NCBI RefSeq assembly: GCF_010894435.1
Contig: NZ_JAAIXZ010000010.1
Coordinates: 268,253 to 332,252 of the forward strand
Length of the DNA stretch: 64,000 nt
Source: Pyxidicoccus trucidator
GTDB taxonomy: Bacteria > Myxococcota > Myxococcia > Myxococcales > Myxococcaceae
Reading direction: 5' to 3'
The notes under the pieces were generated by a model. The model had not been told where the DNA came from. It saw nothing but the letters and a program-made list of their open reading frames with translations, and searched no databases. The position numbers were made by a program, and so were the translations under genes. Shown here one piece after another: positions 1 through 10,236 of the stretch (its first letter is position 1; every line of letters begins with the position of its first letter).

Positions 1-1
1 C

Positions 2-1696
2 TACATCCAGGTCCCCTGGGAGGACGTCGCGGATGACGCCCTTCCGCCTCCTCCGCTGCGCGAGGGGCTGGGCACCGCGCACCTGGAGGTGCGCACCCGC
101 GTGCCGCTGGCGCAGGCGTACTTCGACCAGGGGCTGCGGCTGCTGCACCTGGGCTGGGGCGCGGAGGCCCGCCGCGCCTTCGCCGAGGCGGCGCGGCAGG
201 ACCCGGAGCTGGCCATGGCGTGGTGGGGCCTGGCCCTGACGCGGGGCCCGGGCGCGCGCTTCGCCGGCCCTCGCGCGGAGGCCACCCGCCGCGCGCTGGC
301 GCTGAGCGAGGGCTCGTCGGACCTGGAGCAGCGCTACGTCGTCGCCGCCAGCCTGCTCGCGGACAAGGGCCCCGCCAATGGCCGCCAGGCCTTCGTGCGG
401 GACATGGAGTGCCTCGTGGACCGCTACCCCGAGGACGCCGAGGCGCGGCTGCTCCTGGCCGGCTTCCTGCTGGACGGCTACGAGACGGACGGCCGCCCCG
501 GGCAGGGCCAGCCGTATGCGCAGGCCCTGCTGCGCGAGCTGCTGCGCACGCACCCAGACCACGCGGGCGTGCACCATGCGTGGGTGCAGGCGATGCTGCA
601 CAGCGCGCGGCCCGAGGCGGCCCTGGAGAGCGCGCGGCGGCTGGTGCAACTGGCGCCCGCCGCAAGCCCGGCGTTGCTCGCTGCGGGCCGGCTGTTGCAG
701 CGGGTGGGGCGGGGCGACGAGGCGCGCCGCGCGCTGGAGGCCGCGGTGGTCTCGGATGACGCGTACCTCGCCCGGGAAGCGCTCCCCGCTCCGGCGGCCC
801 CGAGCGCGGAGGCCGCCATGCGGCTGCTCGCCCAGGGCTGCCTGGAGGCGGGGCAGTACACCGAGGCCCAGTCCTGGGCCCGGCGCCTCCGCCACCGCGT
901 GGAGGGGGCGGGGAGCGAGCCCCAGGCGCTCGTCTTCGCGGCGCTGTCCATGGTGTCCGCGCACCTGCGCTTCGGCTTCTGCCGCGCGGCGGCGGACGTG
1001 CCCCTGGAGCTGCAGGAGTCCGCCACCCTCGCGGACCGCGCCCTGCGCGACGGCGTGCGCCACTACACGCGCGGGGTGAGCGCGCTGGAGGCGGGGAAGC
1101 TGGTGGAGGCGGAGCGCGCGTGCGATGCGCTCGATGCGCTCCACCCGCCGCTGTCGGAGGAGCGCCGCTCGGAGGGACGCTTCCTGTGCCCGCGCGACGT
1201 GGCCCGGGTGGTGGAGGTGGCCGCGCACGAGCTGCGCGGCTCGCTGGAGGCCCGCCGCGGAGACACGGGCCGCGCCGAGGCCACGCTGACGCGGGCGCTG
1301 CGCCTGGAGCGCCGCCTGCGCGCCGCCGGCCCCGCGTCCTTCTCTCGCCCGGCCCGTGAGACGCTGGCCCGCCTGCGGCTGCGCTCGGACCGCGAGGACC
1401 GGGCCCTGGAGCTGGCGCTCAAGCTGGTGTCGGAGCGGCCCGGCTGCGGACACTTCCGCCTGCTCGAGGCCGAGGTCCACGTGGCGCTCGGCGCGTGGGA
1501 CGATGCGGTGGCGGGCTTCACCGCCTTCCTCGACTGCTGGCGCCACGCGGACGCGCACCTGCCGGAGCTGCGGCGCGCGCGGACCTTCATCGCCGGCCGG
1601 GGCCGCGTCCTGAGACTGGTGCGCCCCGCGGAGCTGCTGACCGCCCAGGAGGCCGACGCTCCGGCCTTCCGGGCCCTGGAGAAGGTGTCTTGTTGA
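2..1696 (+). CDS. TPR-repeat protein, 5' end outside the window
   Basis: The frame is open at the left edge, so the true start is not visible; 564 codons remain. The protein is rich in Ala, Arg and Leu and is built of repeated helix pairs. The clearest TPR-like stretch lies at visible residues 38-80 and includes the motif AMAWWGLALTRGP, which I know from large exported TPR proteins that often sit beside metal or redox genes. Further helical repeats continue to the C-terminus. Its TGA overlaps the TTG start of the MerC-like gene, so the two are probably cotranscribed. A scaffold role is a guess; no catalytic motif is visible. Confidence 0.75.
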   Translation, partial: YIQVPWEDVADDALPPPPLREGLGTAHLEVRTRVPLAQAYFDQGLRLLHLGWGAEARRAFAEAARQDPELAMAWWGLALTRGPGARFAGPRAEATRRALALSEGSSDLEQRYVVAASLLADKGPANGRQAFVRDMECLVDRYPEDAEARLLLAGFLLDGYETDGRPGQGQPYAQALLRELLRTHPDHAGVHHAWVQAMLHSARPEAALESARRLVQLAPAASPALLAAGRLLQRVGRGDEARRALEAAVVSDDAYLAREALPAPAAPSAEAAMRLLAQGCLEAGQYTEAQSWARRLRHRVEGAGSEPQALVFAALSMVSAHLRFGFCRAAADVPLELQESATLADRALRDGVRHYTRGVSALEAGKLVEAERACDALDALHPPLSEERRSEGRFLCPRDVARVVEVAAHELRGSLEARRGDTGRAEATLTRALRLERRLRAAGPASFSRPARETLARLRLRSDREDRALELALKLVSERPGCGHFRLLEAEVHVALGAWDDAVAGFTAFLDCWRHADAHLPELRRARTFIAGRGRVLRLVRPAELLTAQEADAPAFRALEKVSC

Positions 1697-2109
1697 CCGC
1701 TTTGGATACGACGACGACGACGAATTCACGCTGGGACGGCGTGGGGCAGTTCCTCTCCGCGCTGTGCATCGTCCACTGTGTGTTGCTGCCCATGGTGCTG
1801 GGCCTCCTGCCGGTGGCGGTGGCCGGAGTGCTGGCGGACGAGGCCATCCACCGCTGGCTGCTCGCGCTGGTGGCGGTGAGCGCGCTGGCGGCCTTCGTGC
1901 CGGGCTGGCGCGTGCACCGGCGGGCCTCCGCGCTGGGGCTCGCCGCGCTGGGGGTGGGGCTGCTGGCGGGCGGGGCCTTCCTCGTGCCGGAGGACGCCGC
2001 CGGGCCGTGGGAGACGGGCCTCACGCTGCTGGGCGGCGGGGTGATGGCGGTGGCCCATGGGCGCAACCGCACGCTGTGCCGGGACTGTTGTCCTGCCGAA
2101 GCGACGTGA
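1693..2109 (+). CDS. MerC-like small membrane protein
   Basis: The 138-residue protein has about four hydrophobic segments and an early Cys-containing helix (LSALCIVHCVLLPMVLG) like that of MerC-family proteins, where the Cys pair binds mercury or other metals. A second Cys pair (CRDCC) lies close to the C-terminus. The start is taken as TTG at 1693, because GGAGAAGG lies 7 nt upstream and the codon overlaps the TGA of the preceding gene (TTGA). TTG at 1690 is the alternative. No mer operon genes are nearby, so the metal and direction of transport are unknown. Confidence 0.7.
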   Translation: MTALDTTTTTNSRWDGVGQFLSALCIVHCVLLPMVLGLLPVAVAGVLADEAIHRWLLALVAVSALAAFVPGWRVHRRASALGLAALGVGLLAGGAFLVPEDAAGPWETGLTLLGGGVMAVAHGRNRTLCRDCCPAEAT

Positions 2110-2184
2110 GCCGGAGCGTCGCCCGGGGGCGGTGCCCTGCTTGCGCCGCTTGACGGGCCGGAGCGGTTCGCGCGAGAGGAGGGC

Positions 2185-2733
2185 ATGCCCACCTTCCGCC
2201 TCACGCTGGACCAGACCGCGCTGCTCGTCGTGGACATCCAGGAGCGGCTGTGCGCCGCCATGGACCGGGACACACTGGACCGGATGCTCATGCGCACCAA
2301 CGCCGCCATCGAAGGGGCGCGCGCGCTCGGCCTCCCCATCATCCTCACGGAGCAGTACCCCAAGGGGCTGGGCCCCACGCACTCGCTGGTGCGCATGCGC
2401 CTGGGGGACGTGAAGCCGGTGGAGAAGCTGGAGTTCAGCGCGGCCGTGCCGGAGGTGCTGGCGGCGCTCGGTCAGCGGAGGCAGGTGCTGGTGGCCGGCA
2501 TGGAGGCGCACATCTGCGTCTTCCAGACGGTGAGAGACCTGGTCGAGCGCGGGCTGTCGCCCTTCCTGCTGGCGGACGCGGTGCTGTCGCGCTCGGCGGA
2601 GGACCGCCGGGTGGGGTTGGACCTGTGCCGGGATGCTGGCGCGCAGGTCGCCACCGTGGAGACCGCGCTGTTCGATTTGCTCGGGCGCGCGGGCACGCCC
2701 GAGTTCAAGAAGGTCTCCGCCGCGGTCCGCTGA
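2185..2733 (+). CDS. Isochorismatase-fold cysteine hydrolase
   Basis: The 182-residue length and motifs fit the isochorismatase/nicotinamidase superfamily. The expected triad is visible as Asp17 (LLVVDIQ), Lys81 (VEKLEFSA) and Cys111 (AGMEAHICV). The sequence resembles the YcaC branch of uncharacterised cytosolic hydrolases more than true isochorismatases, and no siderophore genes are nearby. The start ATG follows the purine-rich AGAGGAGGGC. The gene stands alone between the MerC-like gene and a convergent lipoprotein gene. The substrate cannot be predicted. Confidence 0.85.
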   Translation: MPTFRLTLDQTALLVVDIQERLCAAMDRDTLDRMLMRTNAAIEGARALGLPIILTEQYPKGLGPTHSLVRMRLGDVKPVEKLEFSAAVPEVLAALGQRRQVLVAGMEAHICVFQTVRDLVERGLSPFLLADAVLSRSAEDRRVGLDLCRDAGAQVATVETALFDLLGRAGTPEFKKVSAAVR

Positions 2734-2752
2734 CGCCAGGGCCCCGGCGCCG

Positions 2753-4240
2753 CTAGTACATCGACGGCGGCTTGTACGTCGGCGGTGGCGGGCGGATGCC
2801 GGTCGGCGGCGGCGGCGCCAGGTCCTTGGAGATGGCCGGGAGCGACGGCGTCAGCTCGCCCACGTAGAGCAGCCCGTGGAAGCCCTCGTCCGTGGGGGTC
2901 TCGAAGCGCTGGATGTAGGCCGACTGCCCGGGAGGCGCAGCCACCCGCTCGGAGGGCGTCGCGCCGATGTAGCCGCACTGGAGCTTGCCGGCGCGGTTGA
3001 GGTCACAGCCCCAGCGCGTGCCCTGCGCGTAGCCCAGCTCCAGCACCACGAGGAGTCCCTCCTTCAGGTGGTGCGCCATGGGCGTGAAGTCGCGGTCCCA
3101 CGGCGTACCGGAGACGGTGCGTGTGTGCGTGTTGCCGGCCAGGACGATGTGCACCTCGTCCGGATGGGCCTTGCGGCGCTGCGCCCACACCTTCGCCAGC
3201 TCTGCGTCACGCTCGCTGGCGCGGGCGGTGTCGGTGTCATAGGCCACCAGCGTCACGCGCAAGCCCGCGGCGCGCATCGCACGCACGTGGTCGATGAGGC
3301 CGAAGATGGCGCGGCTGCTGCGGCCGTCCTGGTAGGGGCGCTGCCAGAAGCGGCCTTCCAGCAGCGCATCCTGGTCGGCGGGAGCGCCGGGGCTGGCGAG
3401 GTAGCGGTCCAGCCGCTCCTGCTCCGTGCGGGGGATGGACAGGCCCAGCACCACGGGCAGTCCGGTGCCGGCCGACTGGCACACCACGTTGCCCACCACA
3501 GCGGGGGCCTCGCGTGAGCCGAGCTGCTCGCCGATGAGCAGCGTGAGGCCGGGAATCAGCAGCTCGTCCAGGCCTCGCACGGCGTCTCCGCACAGGCCCG
3601 CGTCCACGCTCGGCGCCGTGTCCTTCCACCGGGCGAGGTAGAAGTCGGAGTCCCGCACGGGCGTGGGCAGCGGGTCCTGCTTCACGTTGCCGCTGATGAC
3701 CTCGATGGACGGGCCCGACTCCAGGCGCAGCGTGAGCTCCTTCTCCAGCTCCAGGTCGCGCGTGCCGCGCTGCAGGCCGCGCAGGGCGCTCAGGCGCTTG
3801 TTGATGCTGCTCTCGCTCAGGTCGGCGTGCTTGACGAAGGCCTGGCCCAGGGCCTCCTGGCGCTCGGCGAGCACCTTCCACCACGGGGTGCGCCACTCGA
3901 TGTCGTTTCCGAACGTCTCCTGCTTCATCCGGAAGATGCGGACCACGGACTGTCGGGGGCCCACTGCGATGCCCGTCACCAGGTAGCGCGTGAAGGTGTT
4001 GTTGCGGCTTCCCTTCAGGTCCGGCTCCTCCCAGGTGGTGAGGAGCTGGCTGGGGTCCTGGGTCTCCTCGAAGGTGTAGCCCTTCGACTCCAGCAGCTCA
4101 CGCGTGGCGGCCAGCGCCTCGGCCAGCGGCTTCTGGAAGACGTGCTCGTACTCCGGCACCCCTCCCGTCGCGGACTTCGGCGAGTGCGCACAGCCAACCG
4201 CCAACATGACGAGCCACGGCATCAACCAACGGGCGTACAT
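2753..4240 (-). CDS. Lipoprotein with ChaN/Tiki-like domain
   Basis: The ATG at 4240 is preceded by GGAGGAC and gives a lipoprotein signal (MLAVGC, Cys about 17). After an N-terminal region of about 180 residues, the centre reads LLIGEQLGSREAPAVVGNVV and then GLPVVLGLSIP. That pattern (LLxGExHGxxExP followed by PVVLGLE) is typical of ChaN-like haem-binding and Tiki/EreA-related domains. In this copy the usual GExH reads GEQL, so the His is missing. A NTHT motif (about residue 370) lies later, and the tail is Pro-rich. The exact family is a judgement from motifs. It is transcribed toward the convergent hydrolase gene. Confidence 0.6.
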   Translation of the reverse strand: MYARWLMPWLVMLAVGCAHSPKSATGGVPEYEHVFQKPLAEALAATRELLESKGYTFEETQDPSQLLTTWEEPDLKGSRNNTFTRYLVTGIAVGPRQSVVRIFRMKQETFGNDIEWRTPWWKVLAERQEALGQAFVKHADLSESSINKRLSALRGLQRGTRDLELEKELTLRLESGPSIEVISGNVKQDPLPTPVRDSDFYLARWKDTAPSVDAGLCGDAVRGLDELLIPGLTLLIGEQLGSREAPAVVGNVVCQSAGTGLPVVLGLSIPRTEQERLDRYLASPGAPADQDALLEGRFWQRPYQDGRSSRAIFGLIDHVRAMRAAGLRVTLVAYDTDTARASERDAELAKVWAQRRKAHPDEVHIVLAGNTHTRTVSGTPWDRDFTPMAHHLKEGLLVVLELGYAQGTRWGCDLNRAGKLQCGYIGATPSERVAAPPGQSAYIQRFETPTDEGFHGLLYVGELTPSLPAISKDLAPPPPTGIRPPPPTYKPPSMY

Positions 4241-4322
4241 GGAATGTCCTCCGGCCAGGAGCAAGCAGCATGCTCTTCCGCGAGAACGCCACGAGGGGGG
4301 CCCGTATATCGGGGAGTGATGG

Positions 4323-4349
4323 GGAGGGCGCCGGCTCCTGGCGCCCTCC
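4323..4349 (-). terminator. Hairpin downstream of the metal ABC operon
   Basis: GGAGGGCGCC (4323-4332) is perfectly complementary to GGCGCCCTCC (4340-4349), with a 7-nt loop, 10 nt beyond the permease stop. There is no strong T tract, so it may only stabilise the mRNA 3' end. Confidence 0.55.
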
Positions 4350-4358
4350 GTGCGTCCG

Positions 4359-5231
4359 TCAGCGTGCCCGCTGGAACAGGCCCATGAGGGAACGGGCGCC
4401 CATGGCCAGCGCCACCAACGCCCCGGCGAGCACCGTCTGCGAGCCGCCCACCGGGAAGTCGAAGAAGTACGCGAAGAGGTAGCCGCCCACGCCGGAGATG
4501 GCGCCCGCGAGGGTGGCGATGAAGAACGTCGCTGGCAGCCGGAAGTCCAGCATCAGCGCGGCGATGGCGGACAGGGTGGAGAAGGCGAACACCGGCAGCG
4601 CGCCCAGGGCTCGGGCGCACACGCCCACCATGACGCCGATGGAGACCATCAGCACCGCGTCCAGCAGGCGCACCGGCAGCTCCTGCACGTGGGCGCCAAT
4701 CCGGTCGAAGCTGGCGAAGGTGATGCCCCGGTACCACCAGAGCTGGATGAACATCACCAGCGCGCCGGCCACCATCACCGTGTGGAGCTGCTCGGGCGTC
4801 ACCAGCACCGCCGTGCCGAAGAGGATGCCCTGGATGTCATGGGCCTCCTGGGCGATGCGGTCGCCGATGAGCACGGCCGCGCCGCCGGCCAGCGCATAGG
4901 CCAGGCCGAGCAGGCTCTCTCGCGTCAGCCGCAGCTTGGCGGGCTCCGTCATCAGCAGCAGCGTGGCCGCCAGGGCCATGACGGTGGCGCCCACCACGGG
5001 CTCCACGTGGACACCCAGGTGGATGGTCGCGAAGAAGGCCAGGGCCACGCCCAGGCCGGCGGACTGGGCCACCGCGGCGCTGACGAACACCATGCGCCGC
5101 AGCACCACGTAGACGCTGAGGAAGCCCAGCACGCCTCCGGCGATGAGGGCGCACAGCAGCGGGTCCCTGAACAGCTCGAACCCCGCGATGAACTCCTGCC
5201 ACTTGGAGGGTTCAGCGAGCGTCGTTTCCAC
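4359..5231 (-). CDS. znuB: Metal ABC transporter permease (ZnuB/MntB family)
   Basis: The 290-residue protein has eight or nine hydrophobic segments and the ABC-3 family signature (FVSAAVAQSAGLGVAL, AALMLDFRLPATFF). It forms the inner-membrane channel for Zn2+ or Mn2+ import. The GTG at 5231 overlaps the last 20 nt of the ATPase gene, a sign of translational coupling. It is the last gene of a five- or six-gene operon. Zinc is preferred over manganese only because of the His/Cys-rich partners encoded upstream. Confidence 0.85.
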   Translation of the reverse strand: METTLAEPSKWQEFIAGFELFRDPLLCALIAGGVLGFLSVYVVLRRMVFVSAAVAQSAGLGVALAFFATIHLGVHVEPVVGATVMALAATLLLMTEPAKLRLTRESLLGLAYALAGGAAVLIGDRIAQEAHDIQGILFGTAVLVTPEQLHTVMVAGALVMFIQLWWYRGITFASFDRIGAHVQELPVRLLDAVLMVSIGVMVGVCARALGALPVFAFSTLSAIAALMLDFRLPATFFIATLAGAISGVGGYLFAYFFDFPVGGSQTVLAGALVALAMGARSLMGLFQRAR

Positions 5232-6033
5232 GGTGGGGTCCCTCGGGTGCGCGTTGGCAGTACTCGTCGCCGTACTGACGACGGAAGGCGGGGTGGCAGA
5301 ACACGGTCCGGGCGTCGCCCACCACGAAGGCGGACGTCTCCCGGTCCACGAAGAACAGGATGTCGGCGTGCTCGGCGGCCACTTCCAGGTCGTGGACCAC
5401 CACCACCACGCCCAGGCCGCGCTTGCGCGCCAGCGCGCACAGCCGCTGCATCGTCTCGCGCTCGGCGACGGCGTCCATGGCGGCGGTGGGCTCGTCCAGC
5501 AGCACCAGGTCCGCCTCGGTGGCGATGAGCCGCGCCAGCAGCGTGCGCTGCTTCTGGCCCTCCGACAGCTCGCGGTACTGCCGCGGGGCAATGGCCTTGG
5601 CTCCGGCGGTCTCCAGCGCGCTCTCCACCGCGTCGCGGTCCACCTTCCGGGAGAACGGCCACAGGAAGCTCCACCCGCGCAGCCGGCCCCAGGCGGTCAG
5701 CTCCCGCGCCCGGAGCGGCAGCAGCGAGTCGATGGCGGACGACTGCGGCACGTACGCGCTGCGCATCGCCGGCGACGCGCGGCGGATGGTGCCGGACACC
5801 GGCTCAATCATGCCGAGCAGCGTCTTGAACCAGGTGCTCTTGCCGGAGCCATTGCGGCCCACCACCGCGACGAACTGGCCGCGCCGGATGACCATGTCGA
5901 TGGGCGGCAGCATCGGCTTGTCGCCGTAGCCGATGACCAGCTGCTCGCACGTGAGCAGCGGCTCGCCGGGCGTGAAGGTGGGGGGCACCGCGTGCTCGCC
6001 GCCCTTGGGTTCCGTCGGTTCACCGGTCTTCAC
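5212..6033 (-). CDS. znuC: Metal ABC transporter ATP-binding protein (ZnuC-like)
   Basis: The 273-residue ATPase has Walker A (GRNGSGKST, 59-67), an ABC signature (LSEGQKQR), Walker B (LVLLDEP) and the H-loop His (VVVVHDLEVA). The first 25 residues are an extra Pro/Gly-rich extension. It powers import together with the overlapping permease. Its start overlaps the end of the upstream lipoprotein gene by 14 nt, so the order binding protein - lipoprotein - ATPase - permease is a tightly packed operon. Confidence 0.88.
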   Translation of the reverse strand: MKTGEPTEPKGGEHAVPPTFTPGEPLLTCEQLVIGYGDKPMLPPIDMVIRRGQFVAVVGRNGSGKSTWFKTLLGMIEPVSGTIRRASPAMRSAYVPQSSAIDSLLPLRARELTAWGRLRGWSFLWPFSRKVDRDAVESALETAGAKAIAPRQYRELSEGQKQRTLLARLIATEADLVLLDEPTAAMDAVAERETMQRLCALARKRGLGVVVVVHDLEVAAEHADILFFVDRETSAFVVGDARTVFCHPAFRRQYGDEYCQRAPEGPHRGNDAR

Positions 6034-6889
6034 GTTGCACCTCCGCCTCGGGCGTCAGCCCGGCCACGGCTTCCAGCAGCTCACTCAAGAGCGCCTCGTT
6101 CTCTTCCGCGCCCAGGTCCACCACGCCGTCGGCGCCGGGCGTGGCGGCCGCCCAGTCCAGCGCATCGAACACGGTGGGGGACAGCGACAGGGCCAGCGCC
6201 AGCAGCACGCGCGGCTTGTGCTCGCGGTCCGAGGGGATGTCCAGCGGGGCGCTCAGCTCCATCAGCGGCTCGGCTTCCTCGCCGCCCTCCACCGCCAGGT
6301 CCAGGCGGAAGGGGCGCTCGCCCTCGAAGCGCGGCGTGGCGCGGCGGTCCTTCACCACGCCCTGGAGCCGCAGGGCCGTCACGTCCCACCGGGCCCGGGA
6401 CACGGTGCCGCGCGGCAGCTCACAGTCCGGCTCGCACTCGGGAGTGAGCGTCTCCGAGGCGAGCAGGTCCAGCTCCGCGTCCACGTGCAGCGCGGCCAGC
6501 GTCACCGCCGACGAGCCGCCACCGCCATCCAGCTCCGCCTGGATGTCCTCATAGTCCACCAGCGCGCCGTCATCGCGGTGGCAGTGCCCGCCATGGCAGA
6601 GGCTGTAGCCCGGGGGCGGGTTGGCCGGGTCGAAGGTGCCGCCGCCACCGCCACCTCCGCCGCCTCCCGTGGCGGCGCTGAGCAGCTCGACGTGCGACAC
6701 GCCCAGCGCCGCGGCGTCCACGCGCACCTGGTAGTCGGACGCGAGCTGCTGGAAGCCATTGCCCACGTCGCGCGAGGGCAGGGGCGTGTACCCGGCGCTC
6801 ACCGTGGGCTCCAGCACGGCGAAGCCCTCGCCAGCGTCCAGCGCGCAGCCGGACAGCAGCAGCAGGGGAAGGAGCAGTCGTGCCCGCAT
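6020..6889 (-). CDS. Lipoprotein of the zinc-uptake locus with a CHGGHCH motif
   Basis: The 289-residue lipoprotein has a clear lipobox (LLLLSGC, Cys15), a run of ten glycines (75-84) and then Cys98-His-Gly-Gly-His-Cys-His104, a dense thiol/imidazole cluster that is very likely to bind metal. A second short Cys pair (TPECEPDCELP) lies in the middle. I know no named family for it. It sits between the binding-protein gene (3 nt away) and the ATPase gene (14-nt overlap). That position suggests a periplasmic zinc relay or sensor working with the transporter (inference). Confidence 0.75.
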   Translation of the reverse strand: MRARLLLPLLLLSGCALDAGEGFAVLEPTVSAGYTPLPSRDVGNGFQQLASDYQVRVDAAALGVSHVELLSAATGGGGGGGGGGTFDPANPPPGYSLCHGGHCHRDDGALVDYEDIQAELDGGGGSSAVTLAALHVDAELDLLASETLTPECEPDCELPRGTVSRARWDVTALRLQGVVKDRRATPRFEGERPFRLDLAVEGGEEAEPLMELSAPLDIPSDREHKPRVLLALALSLSPTVFDALDWAAATPGADGVVDLGAEENEALLSELLEAVAGLTPEAEVQREDR

Positions 6890-6892
6890 GGC

Positions 6893-7816
6893 TCAGCCCC
6901 CCTTGCCGGTGAGCGCCTTCTCCAGGCGGTCCACCATCTCGCCGACGTGCTGGATGTACGTCTCACCCGCGCGGAAGTCCGTGCCGCCATGGAGGGTGAC
7001 GACGGGGGCCGGAATCTTGGAGGCCACCAGCTTCGCGGGCGTGTCCTGGTAGTAGCTCTCGATGAGCACCATGCGCGCCTTGCGCTGCCGGCCCTGCACC
7101 AGCACGCTGGCGATGTGGGACGGGTTGGGGGGAATGCCCGGCTTGGGCTCCAGGAAGGCGATGGGCTCGAAGCCCAGCCAGTCCGCCAGGTACGCCATCG
7201 TCCGGTGGTGCGCGATGATGGGCGCGCCCTTCAGGCCTGTCAGCCGCTGCTCCCAGCCCACGCGCGCCTTCTCCAGCTCCTCGGTGAACTTCGCCAGGTT
7301 GGCGCGGTAGGCCGCCGCGTTCTTCGAGTCCAGCTGCGCCAACCGCTCGGTGATGCCGCGCGCCACCGCCAGCGCCTGCCTGGGGTCATAGAGGTAGTGC
7401 GGATTGCCGCCCGGGTGGACGTCGCCCGCGCTGCGGTCCACCTTGCCCGGCGGAATCTCCAGGATGCGGGGGAACTGCGAGGCGTTGAGGAAGCCGGTGT
7501 TGCCCACCAGGATGCGCGAGTTGCGCGCGCCCAGCTGGAGGTTGGGCAGCCAGCCAATCTCCAGGTCCAGGCCGATGCTGATGAGCAGGTCGGCGCGGTT
7601 GAGCGCCAGCGCGAGGTTGGGCTTGGCGTCCACGAAGTGCGGGTCCTGGCTGGACAGCGCCAGGGACTGCACCTGGACATGGTCGCCCCCCACGGCCTTG
7701 GTGAGCGCGGCCAGGTCCGGCACGGTGGTGACGACGTTGAGGTCCGCGCGCGCGGGCAGGGCGGTGAGGACGGTGAGGGCGGCGCACAGGGCCGCGAGGA
7801 GACGGAAGGGTCGCAT
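6893..7816 (-). CDS. znuA: Metal ABC transporter substrate-binding protein (ZnuA-like)
   Basis: The 307-residue protein has a Sec signal peptide (cleavage after PARA) and the cluster A-I fold. Likely metal ligands are His60 (QDPH), His140 (GNPHYLYDP), His203 or His204 (IIAHHRTM) and a later acidic residue near GGTDF. The His/Asp-rich flexible loop of many ZnuA proteins is absent; the CHGGHCH lipoprotein encoded next door may take over that role (inference). ATG at 7816 is the only good start. Confidence 0.85.
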   Translation of the reverse strand: MRPFRLLAALCAALTVLTALPARADLNVVTTVPDLAALTKAVGGDHVQVQSLALSSQDPHFVDAKPNLALALNRADLLISIGLDLEIGWLPNLQLGARNSRILVGNTGFLNASQFPRILEIPPGKVDRSAGDVHPGGNPHYLYDPRQALAVARGITERLAQLDSKNAAAYRANLAKFTEELEKARVGWEQRLTGLKGAPIIAHHRTMAYLADWLGFEPIAFLEPKPGIPPNPSHIASVLVQGRQRKARMVLIESYYQDTPAKLVASKIPAPVVTLHGGTDFRAGETYIQHVGEMVDRLEKALTGKGG

Positions 7817-7840
7817 GGGGCAGAGCTCCTGTGAGGGGGG

Positions 7841-9199
<1,359 letters not shown>

Positions 9200-9282
9200 C
9201 TGGGATGCTCCTCGTACCGGACGCCCGCGGCGCGGACGTCGACCAGATACAGGGGGGCTGGAGGCCCCGACAGGACACGGCT

Positions 9283-9714
9283 TCAGCCGCGCGCGGGAGG
9301 CGAGGCCTTCGGAGCGGTGGCGAGGACGGCGAGGGGAGGGGAGCCCCGGGGCGGCGCGGTGGCGGGGATGCTCACCGTCAGGCGCTCGGGCGGGAAGGCC
9401 GCCGGGCGCGAGGCGAACACCTCGTCGCGCGAGCTGGAGGTGACGAGCGGACACGCCTCGTGCATGACGCGCGTGGAGTCCGTCCCCGCCTCGGGGCGCG
9501 CGGTCAGCAGGGGGCTCCGCTCGGCGGCCAGCCGGGACAGCCCCGGACCCGTGCCGCCCGCCGTCTCCTCGAAGGCCTGGTGCTGCGGGCAGAAGCGGTG
9601 CGCGTGGGCGTCCCTCCCGTGCAGCAGCGCGCCCACCGGCTGACACGCCCACAGCGCGACGAGCAGCGTCGCGATGCAGCGGGCGAAGGTGTGGGCTTGC
9701 TGGAGCATCTTCAA
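9283..9714 (-). CDS. Small exported Cys/His protein, first gene of the zinc locus
   Basis: The 143-residue protein has an N-terminal hydrophobic signal (about 11-30) followed by a metal-binding-looking stretch (HGRDAHAHRFCPQH) and a second Cys motif (HEACPL, mid-protein). The C-terminal third is Pro/Ala-rich and probably disordered. It lies 83 nt upstream of the barrel gene on the same strand, behind a candidate promoter. I recognise no family. The His/Cys pattern and the location suggest a periplasmic metal chaperone (inference). Confidence 0.6.
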   Translation of the reverse strand: MKMLQQAHTFARCIATLLVALWACQPVGALLHGRDAHAHRFCPQHQAFEETAGGTGPGLSRLAAERSPLLTARPEAGTDSTRVMHEACPLVTSSSRDEVFASRPAAFPPERLTVSIPATAPPRGSPPLAVLATAPKASPPARG

Positions 9715-9730
9715 GGAAGGATGTCCGGGT

Positions 9731-9765
9731 GCTGTAATGACGGTGCCCCGGAAGTGTCAAGACAC
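9731..9765 (-). promoter_or_regulatory. Candidate promoter and palindromic operator of the zinc locus
   Basis: On the minus strand a perfect -35 TTGACA (9763-9758) is followed 17 nt later by a weak -10 (TTACAG). The -35 lies inside an interrupted palindrome GTGTC-AA-GACAC (9754-9765). A repressor bound there would block the promoter. A Zur-type regulator is the obvious guess, but the site does not match the Zur boxes I know. The gap is shared with the divergent Rieske gene. Confidence 0.4.
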
Positions 9766-9862
9766 GGTATCACGGCGTGTTCTGGAGGGTGGACGTGTTT
9801 GCCCGTGCGTCATTCACGGCGCCGGGATGCGTCATGCCCCCCGAGGCGTTGGAGACCCGCGC

Positions 9863-10204
9863 ATGCAAGGACCCCCGGACGGAACGTTCATTCCGGTAGC
9901 GACGCTGGCCGACCTGGACGACCGGGGCCGGGCGGTGGTGTCGGTGGACGGCACCCGGGTGGCGCTCGTCCGGGTGGAAGGGCACCTCCATGCCCTGGAA
10001 GACACCTGCCCCCACCGGGGAGGGCCGCTCTCGGAGGGAGACCTGGACGGGCACGTGCTGCACTGCCCGCTGCATGCCTGGCCGTTCGACGTCCGGACGG
10101 GGCGGTGCTCGCGGCAACCGGACGCCCGTGTCCGCATCTACGAAGTGCGCGTCGAGGGCGAGCACATCCTCGTGGCCGCATCGGGTAGCTTCCCGGCCCG
10201 CTGA
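9863..10204 (+). CDS. Rieske-type [2Fe-2S] ferredoxin (NirD-like)
   Basis: This 113-residue soluble protein carries both halves of the Rieske cluster motif: Cys49-Pro-His51 and Cys68-Pro-Leu-His71. It has no membrane anchor and no fused oxygenase domain, so it resembles small NirD/BphF-type electron-transfer proteins. The start at 9863 (MQGPPDG) is preferred because it gives the family's usual N-terminus; an in-frame ATG at 9836 would add nine residues. It lies 32 nt before folE and may be cotranscribed with it. Confidence 0.85.
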   Translation: MQGPPDGTFIPVATLADLDDRGRAVVSVDGTRVALVRVEGHLHALEDTCPHRGGPLSEGDLDGHVLHCPLHAWPFDVRTGRCSRQPDARVRIYEVRVEGEHILVAASGSFPAR

Positions 10205-10236
10205 ACGCCGGCCCATACACCAGGAGCGATTGCCCC

